DNA of 64,000 bases from Acidobacteriaceae bacterium. Its GTDB lineage: Bacteria; Acidobacteriota; Terriglobia; Terriglobales; Acidobacteriaceae. The position numbers and the translations under genes are program-made. Location of the stretch: positions 1 to 64,000 of the forward strand of contig CAHJWI010000020.1 in assembly GCA_903642225.1 (NCBI GenBank), given 5' to 3'. How positions within the stretch are numbered: the stretch's first letter is position 1; the number at the start of each line of letters is the position of its first letter. Under the pieces are notes generated by a model. It made no database searches. It saw only the letters and a list, made by a program, of their open reading frames with translations, and had not been told where the DNA came from. Positions 1 through 8,848 of the stretch are shown here, piece by piece.

Positions 1-1040
<1,040 letters not shown>

Positions 1041-1130
1041 GGTAGCCAGTGTAGATGGTGTGCGGGTGACGGGGGCATGCTGCCGTTGGGGGACGGCAGC
1101 ATCCTGGGTGACGGGGCTGGTGTGCCGGCG

Positions 1131-1907
1131 TTACTTTTTGGCGACGGCGCGGTGGGCGATGTGGGTGACGGAGCCGTCGGGCATGACGATGTACTTATCT
1201 CCGGTGACTTCCTCAATGTAGGAGTTGGTGGTGCCGACGCGGGTGACCTCGCGAGCGTCGGACTGGCCGGGTGCGACGAGGACGAAGTGCTTGCCGTCAC
1301 CGGTGTCCTGGACGGGAGATTTGCCGGTTGGTGCGGCGGCGGGTGGGGCGGAGGCTGCGGCAGCGACAGCGGCCTGGGTGGGAACAGCGGGCGGGGTTGC
1401 GCCGGTGAAGGCCTCCATGCGGCCGGTCTGGCGGAAGTGGATGTATTCGGGTCCCTTGATGCCGGCGATGCACTGGGAGTAGGCGTCGAGGCCGACCTGC
1501 TGGCTGGTGCCGGTGGTGCTGGCGACGGCTTCGCTGTTGCGCTCGGTACGCTGGGTGGCGCCGGTCGCGGCAGCGGTCTCAGCACCATTGTTGTTGTGGC
1601 CGTAGTTCCACCAGCCGTAGCCGGTGTTTTTGCGGGAGATGGCGCTGGTGGCAGCGCCGGTGATGCCGGTGACCGCGCCCTGCTTCATCTTGTCGTTGTC
1701 CTGGCCGTGTTCGCGCTTGTGCAGGGTGTCCTGCTCGGTGGCGAGCTGGGAGCTGGCCTGGTCGCGGCAGGTGGCGATTTGCTGGGGGGTGATGGGCATC
1801 ATCTCCATGGTGATGCCGTCGGCGGGGGCCGCCGCGGGGGCCTGTGCATGGACGGAGAGAAGAGCTGGAGAGAGAACGAATGCGAGAGAAAGGGGAATGC
1901 GAGCCAC
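1131..1907 (-). CDS. Hypothetical secreted protein
   Basis: I do not recognise the family. From the chosen start the 258-aa protein has a Sec-type signal peptide (ARIPLSLAFVLSPALLSVHA, cleavage after AQA), then a helical acidic/basic stretch, an Asn/Gly-rich patch (GYGWWNYGHNNNG), an Ala/Pro-rich linker and a C-terminal beta-rich tail. The tail includes KHFVLVAPGQ, YIEEVTGDKYIVMPDG and a basic AKK end. The GTG at 1905-1907 is chosen because a strong AGGAGG lies just upstream and the signal peptide begins there; an in-frame upstream ATG at 2105 would put about 66 unlikely residues in front. It is likely periplasmic or surface-associated. The gene lies directly downstream of glmS on the opposite side of its start and may be transcribed separately. 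Confidence 0.75.
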   Translation of the reverse strand: MARIPLSLAFVLSPALLSVHAQAPAAAPADGITMEMMPITPQQIATCRDQASSQLATEQDTLHKREHGQDNDKMKQGAVTGITGAATSAISRKNTGYGWWNYGHNNNGAETAAATGATQRTERNSEAVASTTGTSQQVGLDAYSQCIAGIKGPEYIHFRQTGRMEAFTGATPPAVPTQAAVAAAASAPPAAAPTGKSPVQDTGDGKHFVLVAPGQSDAREVTRVGTTNSYIEEVTGDKYIVMPDGSVTHIAHRAVAKK

Positions 1908-2386
1908 AAGGCCTCCTGAATCACTGCGTGCGGAACGGAGCTGCTCCAAGTGCAAAGTTAAACGTTTTGGAACGCGACTGCCGGGGAAAAGGGGAGCGCC
2001 AACAAGATAGAACCGAATTTGGGGGAGCGCAATGATTTTCACCGGCAATTGGTTAGATTGCACAAGGAATGCCGCAGCGCCGGCCGACGCACGCGGACGA
2101 CCCAACGACTCCGGTGGAGATCGACCTGCTACTGGTGACCGGTAGCTGCGTCGGCCAATTCAGCCCCGGGCGCATACCGTTTCTGGATTTTCTGCGGCGG
2201 TGTTTGGCGGTGCAAAGCTACCTTTGTATGCAGAGTTTGATGTATATGTGCGCGTACATTGCATAGTTATGCAGCAAGGTGTCTCTGGCGTTAATTCCCG
2301 GGATGTTTGCTGGACTTTGTATGTGCTCACGGCAGAGACTTAGAAGATTGGCAGCAGATTGCAGATTGCTGCGGTAAAGGTATGTC
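1908..2386. other. Intergenic region between divergent genes, 479 bp
   Basis: It separates the leftward secreted protein from the rightward small membrane protein and must hold both promoters. AGGAGG for the left gene is at its left end. The right half is AT-richer than its surroundings (around 2210-2390). No gene, RNA fold or clear -35/-10 pair was found. Confidence 0.5.
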
Positions 2387-2731
2387 ATGTTTTCTAAGAA
2401 GGTTACTGATTTACTACAGGACGGGGTAAGGCTTTCGACGGAGTTGGAACGGCATGCGCCATTAGCGCTTGTGCCGCGCGGCACTCAAGAAAGACGCCAA
2501 AGGGCAAAGGCCTGGCCCGAGCTTGTTCGCATCAGTGCGCGGCGGTGCTCTGCCTTTTTTGCAGAAGCTGCAGTCCTGGTGCTTGTGTTTGGAGTGCTGG
2601 ACTTCTTTATGCAGCACGGCCACATTGAGGGTGGGTGGGTGGCAGGTGCTCTGCTGATCAGCGTGGGCCTATTGGCGGCGAGCGTAACAACAGAGTTCAG
2701 CGCGCGGCGCTGGCTTGGAGCGCAACCTTAG
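2387..2731 (+). CDS. Small membrane protein of unknown function
   Basis: 114 aa. The N-terminal half (to about residue 55) is charged and helical, and a segment with Lys-Lys, Glu-Arg and several Arg-Arg pairs would face the cytoplasm. Two hydrophobic segments follow, at about 57-76 (FFAEAAVLVLVFGVLDFFMQ) and 82-103 (GGWVAGALLISVGLLAA), with a short polar turn between, so a two-pass inner membrane hairpin is likely. A weak AAAGG lies upstream of the ATG. It faces egtD convergently and is followed by a small terminator-like hairpin. No family recognised; the coherent membrane topology supports a real gene. Confidence 0.6.
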   Translation: MFSKKVTDLLQDGVRLSTELERHAPLALVPRGTQERRQRAKAWPELVRISARRCSAFFAEAAVLVLVFGVLDFFMQHGHIEGGWVAGALLISVGLLAASVTTEFSARRWLGAQP

Positions 2732-2776
2732 CTTTGCCGATGAGGAGCAGGAAGCTGGATGCGAGTGAGTTCGGAT

Positions 2777-2793
2777 CCTGCTTCGCAGGTTTT
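2777..2793 (+). terminator. Small hairpin plus T-run after the membrane protein gene
   Basis: CCTGC-TTC-GCAGG followed by TTTT. The stem is only 5 bp but is GC-rich, and it sits exactly between two convergent genes, just before the egtD stop codon. Weak but well placed. Confidence 0.5.
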
Positions 2794-2794
2794 A

Positions 2795-3787
2795 TCAGGC
2801 TGCGGCAAGGTTTACGGCGAAATAGTCGTTGGCATCGGTAAAGGTCTCCGCGACGGAAAATCCGCTCGCTTTGAGTAAGTCCGCGATACTTTCGCAGGTG
2901 AATTTGTAACTGTTTTCGGTATGGATGGATTCGTTCGGCTGAAACAGCACACTTAAGCCGAGTGCGGGGATGCGTACAGTTTGACGGCGCGTGCTGCGTA
3001 GGTGCATTTCGATGCGGGAGTGTGCGGTGTTGAAGTGGGCGGCGTGGCTGAAGTGTGCAAGGTCGAAGTTGGCGTGGAGTTCGTGATTGAGGCGGTGGAG
3101 CAGGTTGAGGTTGAAGGCTTCGGTGACGCCTTCGGAGTCGCAGTAGGCGCGCTCGAGAACGGCGGTGTCCTTGACGAGATCTGTACCGAGGAGGAGGGTG
3201 TCGCCGGGCTGTAGTTGGTCGCGCAGTTTTCGCAGGATAGCCGCGGCTTCAGAGGGCGCAAAATTGCCGATGGATGACCCGATGTAGAGGGCGAGGGTTG
3301 GGCCGTTGTGGGTGGGGACGTCGAGGGTGCCGGTGACGTAATTGGCGATCTGCGGCTCGACGGTGACTTGTGGTTGTGTTGCGGCGATGGAGTCGCAGGC
3401 CTCATTGATGGCGGAAGCGGAAACGTCGATGGGGAGGTAACTTGTGGGACCCTGGGCGCGGGTGGCTGCGGCGAGCAGGATGCCGGTTTTGCTGGCGGTT
3501 CCGGCGCCGAGTTCGAGGATGCGGAGTGCCGGGACCTGTGTGATGCCGATGTTTGCGTTGCGCCAGATTTGCAGGGAGGCAGCGATGATGCTGTCAGCGT
3601 GCTGCTGGAAGATGGCGCGTTCGGTGCGGGTGAGATAGTACTCCGGCAGTCTGGTAATGCGCTCGAAGAGCTGAGAACCCTTTTCATCGTAGAAGAGCCA
3701 GGCGGGGAGGTATTTGCGGTCTGCGGTGAGGCCGGCGTAGACGGCCTGGGCTACCGGGTTTTTCAGGGCTTGTTCAGTGAGGGGCAT
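2795..3787 (-). CDS. egtD: L-histidine N-alpha-methyltransferase EgtD
   Basis: EgtD trimethylates histidine with SAM to give hercynine, the first step of ergothioneine synthesis, in the cytoplasm. The 330-aa length is normal. Family marks include LPAWLFYDEKGSQLFERIT and LPEYYLTRTER near the N-terminus, the SAM-binding LELGAGTASKT (about residue 85), YIGSSIGNF, LLLGTDLVKD, and a C-terminal NDYFAVNLA strand. The start MPLTEQAL matches homologues; the open frame runs on upstream through the repeat-bearing gap but shows no coding likeness there. It lies downstream of egtB on the same strand, 343 bp away. Together egtB and egtD can give ergothioneine precursors; no egtA, egtC or egtE is in the window. 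Confidence 0.95.
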   Translation of the reverse strand: MPLTEQALKNPVAQAVYAGLTADRKYLPAWLFYDEKGSQLFERITRLPEYYLTRTERAIFQQHADSIIAASLQIWRNANIGITQVPALRILELGAGTASKTGILLAAATRAQGPTSYLPIDVSASAINEACDSIAATQPQVTVEPQIANYVTGTLDVPTHNGPTLALYIGSSIGNFAPSEAAAILRKLRDQLQPGDTLLLGTDLVKDTAVLERAYCDSEGVTEAFNLNLLHRLNHELHANFDLAHFSHAAHFNTAHSRIEMHLRSTRRQTVRIPALGLSVLFQPNESIHTENSYKFTCESIADLLKASGFSVAETFTDANDYFAVNLAAA

Positions 3788-4130
3788 GGATCTCTGTTTA
3801 CGTGAAGTGCTGGTCGGGAAGTGGGTTGGGCGACCTTGGCGTTGTTGGCGACTTGACTGTCGGCGGGTTGGGGTGGAGTGGGTCGAGCTTCGCTCGATGA
3901 AGCGCCGATGGCACTGAATCCACCCTTCCACGATGGGCCGTGAAAAGAATGGGGCCCCGGCTTTCCGTCTGCTTCGTTGGCGGCTTGAACCCGGGTTGCT
4001 TTGGCTTAAACGACGGGTGGTCGGGCGAGGCTTGTTTGAGTGGGAGAGAAAAGCGGGTTCCCCACCGCGGGCGAACGATGAAGCTTTGGCCTCCGGTCGA
4101 GGTGACACGCTTTCAGGAGGGCGGCGGCAA
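3788..4130. other. Repeat-bearing gap between egtB and egtD, 343 bp
   Basis: An open minus-strand frame crosses the gap but has the composition of a shadow. The gap holds a palindromic repeat at 3919-3957 and a second GC-rich stretch around 4050-4080 (CCCACCGCGGG, next to GTTCC) that looks like part of another dispersed element. The gap separates two genes of one pathway that would normally be adjacent, and may split or attenuate their transcription. Confidence 0.5.
3919..3957. repeat. Palindromic repeat, intergenic copy
   Basis: Read on the minus strand it starts GGCCCCATTCTTTTCACGG and ends CGTGGAAGGGTGGAT. The stem is built of CCATTCTTTTCACG against CGTGGAAGGGTGG with mismatches. The GCCCCATTCTTT end is shared with the half-copy inside rel at 63302-63318, and the AGGGTGG end with the glmS copy. 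Confidence 0.65.
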
Positions 4131-5450
4131 TCATTGCTGAAAGGCTTTGGCGAGGCGGATGCCGGAGAATTGCCAGCGGGTGCCGGGCGAGAAGAAGTTG
4201 CGGTAGCTGGTGCGGATATGGGTGGATGGCGTGACGACGGAACTACCGCGCAGGATGACCTGGGAGGACATGAATTTGCCGTTGTATTCGCCGAGGGCAC
4301 CGGGAAGGGCACGGTAGCCGGGATAGCCGGTGTAGGGCGAGGCGGTCCATTCCCAGACGCCGCCGTGAATTTGGGTAAGGTCGCGAGATGATGCAGGGAC
4401 GGGGTGGAGAGCGCTGGTTTCGAGGAGGTCGTCAGTCGTTGCGGGTGGTGTGACGGATTCGGCGGCATGTTCCCATTCAGGTTCAGTGGGGAGTCGACAA
4501 CCAGCCCAGCGGGCGTAGGCATCGGCCTCAAAGAGGCTGACGTGGCAGACGGGAGTCTGGAGTAGATCGTCGAGGTTCTTCCAGCCGGAGAGGGTGAAGA
4601 TACGCCAGCCGTTGGGGTCGTCGACGTGGCGCTGCCAATAGAGGGGCGCCTGCCAGCCTTCACGCTCCACGGTGTCCCAGCCCTCGCTGAGCCAGAGTTC
4701 CGGGCGGGAGTAGGCATTGCTGTTCATGAATGCGAGGTATTCCGCCGCGGTGATGAGGCGGTTGGCGAGGTCATACGGCTGTAGGTAGACGGTGTGGCGA
4801 GGGGACTCATTGTCGAAGGCAAAGGCGAGCGGGTCGTGGAGGTCGGGGTCGATGCCGATATGCTGGAGACCGCCTTCGAAGCTGATCCATTGCTGCGGCT
4901 GGGGAAGGCGAGAGATGGGTGCCATCGCCTGGCGGTAGACGGGATGGAGCGGGTTGGTGAAGAAGGCGTGTTTGATGTCTGTGAGAGCGAGCTCAAGGTG
5001 CTGCTGCTCGTGATGCAGGCCGAGGGTAATGCGGGCCATGGCGTCGTGCGGAACGTCGGCACGCTGCAGCAGGCGGGCCATGGCGGTGTCGACGTGGATG
5101 CGGTAGCTGAGGACCTGATCGAGCGATGGGCGGGAGAAGGAGGCGCGGAGTTTCTTCTCAGGAATCTCTCCGCCGAGGCTTTTGTAATAGCTGTTAAAGA
5201 GCCAGTGAAAGTCGGGGTGGAAGGCCTTGTAGTCCGGGAGAAAGGGGGTGAGAACGAAAGTTTCAAAGAACCAGGAGGTGTGGGCCTGATGCCATTTGGT
5301 GGGGCTTGCCTCGGCGCAGGACTGGACCATCTGGTCTTCAGCGGAGAGAGAGGCGCAGGCGGAGCTGGTTTGCTGACGGACGGCCTGATAGCGGTGCAAA
5401 AGCTGGGTTGCGACGGGCGTGGCAGTGGGCGCGGGCAGTGTGGTGCTCAT
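4131..5450 (-). CDS. egtB: Ergothioneine biosynthesis sulfoxide synthase EgtB
   Basis: A non-haem iron enzyme that oxidatively joins a thiol donor (gamma-glutamylcysteine or cysteine, depending on subtype) to the hercynine imidazole ring. 439 aa from the chosen start. An N-terminal DinB-like helical bundle supplies the iron ligands: WHQAHTSWFFE (about residue 55) and HHEQQHLE (about 145). The C-terminal formylglycine-enzyme-like (SUMF1) domain shows LPTEPEWEHAA, GGVWEWTASPY and the closing SGIRLAK. The ATG at 5448-5450 is chosen because GGAGAG lies upstream; the 29 codons before it have no homologue-like content. The donor thiol cannot be told from sequence by eye. Confidence 0.95.
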   Translation of the reverse strand: MSTTLPAPTATPVATQLLHRYQAVRQQTSSACASLSAEDQMVQSCAEASPTKWHQAHTSWFFETFVLTPFLPDYKAFHPDFHWLFNSYYKSLGGEIPEKKLRASFSRPSLDQVLSYRIHVDTAMARLLQRADVPHDAMARITLGLHHEQQHLELALTDIKHAFFTNPLHPVYRQAMAPISRLPQPQQWISFEGGLQHIGIDPDLHDPLAFAFDNESPRHTVYLQPYDLANRLITAAEYLAFMNSNAYSRPELWLSEGWDTVEREGWQAPLYWQRHVDDPNGWRIFTLSGWKNLDDLLQTPVCHVSLFEADAYARWAGCRLPTEPEWEHAAESVTPPATTDDLLETSALHPVPASSRDLTQIHGGVWEWTASPYTGYPGYRALPGALGEYNGKFMSSQVILRGSSVVTPSTHIRTSYRNFFSPGTRWQFSGIRLAKAFQQ

Positions 5451-5627
5451 GCAGGCTCTCCGGGGTAGGACGTGAGCAATAACAGAGTTAGGATGCAGGT
5501 TTTGCTGTTTGGTGCCAACCTGACGCGCCTGAAGCAAACTCTGGCTCTATGGATGAAAGTACGCCGCCTTTGAAGCAGCAGGTTTGCAGGCGGGAGCTGT
5601 GCGTATAAACTGCGTGTAAAGCGTTGA

Positions 5628-6605
5628 GTGCTCAGATGGGGTGCCCAGGCTGAACGGCGAGCGAGGTGCGTCTTCCAACAGGCGTTTGACCGGAATCTCG
5701 GCGGTGGGAAGGTGCTTTCGGCACCCAGGGATAGTTACGGTTTCCGTTTTACACAAGCGCTTGGGCAAACCTGGCTTGGTGCGGCAGCCGCTCTACTTGC
5801 ACCGGCGGAGTGCCGCCTGTGTGCGTTGCCGTTGGTGCGCATTGGGCTGTTTCCCGTGTGTGACGGTTGCGTTGCCGGGCTGACGACCTTTGCAGTTGGG
5901 GGGTGTTCACGATGTGGCGAGGCACTTGCGATGGAGTCGGCGCGGGCAGCGGGACTATCGCGCAACGATGACGTGCTTTGCGACGAGTGCACGCAGGAGC
6001 TACCGCCGTTTGAGCGTGCGGCGGCGTTCGGGAACTATGGCGGCGGTCTGCGTTCGCTGCTCCACCTGTACAAGTTTGACGGTGTTCGTGCTTTACGGAA
6101 GCCGCTGGGCTTGCGGCTGGCAGATGCAATGGAGCGCGCCTGCGAGGGCCTGTCGGGTCCGGTGCAGGTGGTAGCGGTGCCTTTGTATCGAGGCAAGCGG
6201 GTTTTTAACCAAAGTGCAGAGATGGCGGATGAGGCCGTGCGGCTGCTGAGTGGCACGGCGCGGCAGTTCACCCTGCATAGGGCGCACGGGCTGCTGAAGC
6301 GGACACGACGGACCGAAAGCCAGGCGCACCTAAGCCCCAAGCAGCGGCGCAGGAATGTGCTGGGTGCCTTCGCGGTGCGGGGTGAGGTGCGTGGCGCGCA
6401 GGTGTTGCTGGTGGACGATGTGTACACGACGGGCGCAACCGTTGTGGAATGCACGCGGGTGCTGCTGCGAGCGGGTGCGTCGAGCGTTCGTGTGGCGACG
6501 CTGGCGCGCACGCAGCGAGGTTTGTTTGCGACCTGGGACGCGGCTGATCGGGATACTGCCGGGTGGGACGCGGCTGGTTGGGATTTGCCGAAAGCGGGGG
6601 CATAG
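5628..6605 (+). CDS. comF: ComF family phosphoribosyltransferase-like protein
   Basis: ComF-type proteins are needed for uptake of single-stranded DNA in naturally transformable bacteria. The C-terminal half is a type I phosphoribosyltransferase fold with the PRPP loop VLLVDDVYTTGAT at about residue 262. The N-terminal half has four Cys pairs (CRLC, CDGC, CSRC, CDEC) expected to bind zinc. After the canonical end (VATLARTQRG) there is a 25-residue tail rich in Trp-Asp-Ala repeats. The first 45 residues look unlike the family, which usually opens close to the GQTWLGAAAALLAPAECRLC stretch, so the true start may be later than 5628. It is divergent from egtB and followed by an HNH gene 40 bp on. 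Confidence 0.85.
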   Translation: MLRWGAQAERRARCVFQQAFDRNLGGGKVLSAPRDSYGFRFTQALGQTWLGAAAALLAPAECRLCALPLVRIGLFPVCDGCVAGLTTFAVGGCSRCGEALAMESARAAGLSRNDDVLCDECTQELPPFERAAAFGNYGGGLRSLLHLYKFDGVRALRKPLGLRLADAMERACEGLSGPVQVVAVPLYRGKRVFNQSAEMADEAVRLLSGTARQFTLHRAHGLLKRTRRTESQAHLSPKQRRRNVLGAFAVRGEVRGAQVLLVDDVYTTGATVVECTRVLLRAGASSVRVATLARTQRGLFATWDAADRDTAGWDAAGWDLPKAGA

Positions 6606-6645
6606 CAGCTCGGCAGGCATGTTTCTGAATGGGGGATGAAGGCTG

Positions 6646-7260
6646 ATGATGTCCGCAAAGATTCGCAAGCAGAAGTCACTGGTTCGTTGCCATGCGATGG
6701 GCTCGCCAAATGAGAGTGCACGGCCACGCAACGTGTCTACACTGCAGACGCCGGTACTTGTACTGAATGCCAGCTATGAGCCGATCAACATCTGCGGTGC
6801 GCGGCGGGCGCTGGTGCTGGTGCTGAAGGGCGTGGCGCGGACCGAGGAGGAGCAAGGCGCGACGCTGCACGCCAGCCGGGTGAAGATGCCGCTGCCCAGC
6901 GTGATTCGCCTGCTGGAATATCGGCGGATTCCACACCAGACGCGTGCACTGAGCCGGAAAAATATTTTGCTGCGGGACAGGAATACCTGCCAGTACTGCG
7001 GGGACGTGCTGTGTGCGAACGAAATGACACTGGATCACGTGCTGCCACGGTCAAGGGGCGGTACAAGCACGTGGGAGAACCTGGTGGCATGCTGCCATGA
7101 ATGCAACCGCAGGAAGGGAAGCCAGTTGCTGCACGAGCTGACGGACATGAAGCTGGCGCGAGAGCCCCGGCCATTTTCGCTTCATACGTCGCGGCACATC
7201 ATGCGTATGCTTGGTTCCGGGGATGCGAATTGGCGCAAATACCTGTATTTTGAGGCCTAA
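6646..7260 (+). CDS. HNH endonuclease family protein
   Basis: 204 aa. The core is an HNH domain: zinc pair [16 protein letters not shown] carrying the catalytic His, then [14 protein letters not shown] with the second zinc pair and the Asn-Arg of the motif. The front part ([24 protein letters not shown]) is typical of the stand-alone chromosomal HNH family found widely in Acidobacteria, Cyanobacteria and Actinobacteria, whose role is not settled. AAGG upstream supports ATG 6646 or 6649. It is probably co-transcribed with comF, which could tie it to DNA uptake or processing, but that is inference from spacing only. Confidence 0.88.
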   Translation: MMSAKIRKQKSLVRCHAMGSPNESARPRNVSTLQTPVLVLNASYEPINICGARRALVLVLKGVARTEEEQGATLHASRVKMPLPSVIRLLEYRRIPHQTRALSRKNILLRDRNTCQYCGDVLCANEMTLDHVLPRSRGGTSTWENLVACCHECNRRKGSQLLHELTDMKLAREPRPFSLHTSRHIMRMLGSGDANWRKYLYFEA

Positions 7261-7490
7261 TGTCGATGCGTGTTCAGCTGTTGAGTGGAAGGATGGAGTA
7301 GTTTGGTGGAGTTTTGTTTAAAATAGCGGATTAGTCAAACGGGAGATTGCTGGATAAGTCAAGCAGGTACGACAGTAATAATGGTTGGCTGTCAGTAACA
7401 TGAAGAAACGCATTTACTGGACTTAAAAAGTGGGGTCACTTAGTGTGAATCTTGTCCTGGTGAGGTGATTGCCAGATGGGAGAAACACAC

Positions 7491-7667
7491 ATGAAGAACA
7501 TCCTTCGCAATGCCGCCGTCGCCCTTACCGTTCTCAGCCTCAGCTTCGGCTTCGCCGTTGCGCGCCCCGTTTCCGGCCAGCTGGGTTCCGGCAATAACAG
7601 CGTGAACGCCTGCCCGATCCCGACCTGCCCCATGAGCGATCCGAACGGCTGCGGAATCTACCGCTAG
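7491..7667 (+). CDS. Small secreted Cys-containing peptide
   Basis: 58 aa with a clear Sec signal peptide (basic MKNILR, hydrophobic core AAVALTVLSLSFGFAVA) and a mature part of about 34 residues rich in Gly, Asn, Ser and Pro. The mature part has three cysteines near the end (CPIPTC and GCG). The ATG at 7491 is chosen because GGAGAA lies 7 bases upstream; an earlier ATG at 7476 gives a worse signal. Not recognised. It lies about 80 bp upstream of a seven-helix membrane protein on the same strand, which could be its partner. Three cysteines leave one unpaired, hinting at a dimer, metal site or thioether. Confidence 0.65.
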   Translation: MKNILRNAAVALTVLSLSFGFAVARPVSGQLGSGNNSVNACPIPTCPMSDPNGCGIYR

Positions 7668-7748
7668 AAGCAATTTAGGATAGCGCTCCCCAAAAGGTGA
7701 ATCGCAGGGCAGCATGAAGTTGAGTATCCTCAAGTAGGGGACTTCCAC

Positions 7749-8705
7749 GTGCTGCCTGGGCTGTTGTCGAATACATTCAGCGGATTAGAAATCCTCTTAA
7801 CGATAGCGGCTATTTACCTGGTCATAAAGGCGAGACAACTGAGGGTGTACTGGCCAATGTTGCCAGTGGAGTTGTGGCGCATCATCCCTTACTGCATGCT
7901 TTGGGTGTTGCGCTCTTCCCGTGTACTCTCCGCAAACCGGGCCTACCAGGTGTATTTTTTAACATTCTGGGTGAGTTATAGCGTCGCCGCTTTATGCTCC
8001 GTCGTCCTGACGTACACGATTTTTGAAGAGGCGATGCGTCCGCTCAAGGGCCTGAAACGTTTGGGCACCATCATCTATCGATGGGCCGCGTTTGTCTCTG
8101 TCGCACTTGCAATCAGTGCGTTGCTGTACCGGGACCCGACGATCAAAGATACCACCGCCTTTGCCGCGGTTCAGGTGCAGCGAAGCAGTTCGATCATTGT
8201 TTTGAGCCTGATCGTTTTTGTTGGCTTCTCGCTTCGGCCTCTGGGCCTGTCCGCGCGGAGCAGGGTCTTTGGCTTGAGTGTTGGTCTGACATTCATTACG
8301 CTGGTGTCATTGATCGGTTCAAGCTCCTTCTTTCACCAGCGCGACCTGTTCTCCACCGGATCGACAACGTGGACCGCTGCGCAATGTATCGCGCTGTCTG
8401 TGTGGGTGTACTACCTCTACGTTCCGGAGCCGAAGCGGCGGTTTATCCTGCTGCCGACGACGTCGCCATTTCATGCCTGGAACCAGATCTCGGAGATTCT
8501 GGGGCATGATCCGGGGTATGTTGCCATTGCTGGAATCCCGCCAGAGTCGTTCGCGCCGGCGGAGCTGGATATCTTTGGCAAGGCTTCTGCGAACATGGCC
8601 AAGGTGGATGCCGGGGAGATGCCGCCTACACGGCCGGCCGCGTATTACATCAACCTGAATGGACAGAAGCTGGAGGACAGCTACAAGCCATTGAAGGAGT
8701 CGTAA
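7749..8705 (+). CDS. Orphan membrane protein with about seven transmembrane helices
   Basis: 318 aa starting at GTG with GGGGA upstream. Hydrophobic segments near residues 10-27, 42-56, 67-92, 106-125, 148-163, 175-197 and 210-232 predict about seven helices, followed by a soluble tail of about 80 residues (PEPKRRFILLPTTSPFHAWN onward). The tail ends with a strand carrying NLNGQKLED. I recall similar 7-TM orphans occurring in many copies in Acidobacteria, without known function. No enzyme or transporter motif is visible. It may be transcribed with the secreted peptide gene just upstream. Confidence 0.75.
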   Translation: MLPGLLSNTFSGLEILLTIAAIYLVIKARQLRVYWPMLPVELWRIIPYCMLWVLRSSRVLSANRAYQVYFLTFWVSYSVAALCSVVLTYTIFEEAMRPLKGLKRLGTIIYRWAAFVSVALAISALLYRDPTIKDTTAFAAVQVQRSSSIIVLSLIVFVGFSLRPLGLSARSRVFGLSVGLTFITLVSLIGSSSFFHQRDLFSTGSTTWTAAQCIALSVWVYYLYVPEPKRRFILLPTTSPFHAWNQISEILGHDPGYVAIAGIPPESFAPAELDIFGKASANMAKVDAGEMPPTRPAAYYINLNGQKLEDSYKPLKES

Positions 8706-8796
8706 AACGAGGCATCGATGGGGGCGAGTTACCTCAGGCGGCTATTCTGAGATTGCTTGGGGAAGCACTTTGTCTTCCCAAACGATGTGGATACAC

Positions 8797-8829
8797 GGCA
8801 GAGGGCCACTCCAGGAGTGGCCCTCTGCC
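8797..8829 (-). terminator. Perfect 16-bp inverted repeat after rpsA
   Basis: GGCAGAGGGCCACTCC and its exact reverse complement are separated by one base. The repeat lies 20 bp beyond the rpsA stop codon and 92 bp beyond the stop of the convergent membrane protein gene. There is no T-run on either side, so it may act as a bidirectional or protein-assisted terminator, or protect mRNA ends. Confidence 0.65.
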
Positions 8830-8848
8830 ATTGGTGCTGTACTGCGGT

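Noticed and set aside
1077-1919. 280-codon plus-strand open frame over the secreted protein gene
   Set aside because: Gly/Val/Asp-rich shadow, while the minus-strand protein has a signal peptide and AGGAGG.
3919-3957. Palindromic element as an insertion sequence remnant
   Set aside because: No transposase, target duplication or long terminal repeats; it looks like a short dispersed palindrome.
3788-4717. Extension of egtD upstream to 4717 (640 codons)
   Set aside because: The extra 310 codons cross a repeat-filled gap and overlap egtB in another frame; EgtD homologues start at the MPLTEQ site.
5460-5525. Possible sigma-54 promoter (TTGGCAC) upstream of egtB
   Set aside because: No GC doublet at the required spacing downstream.
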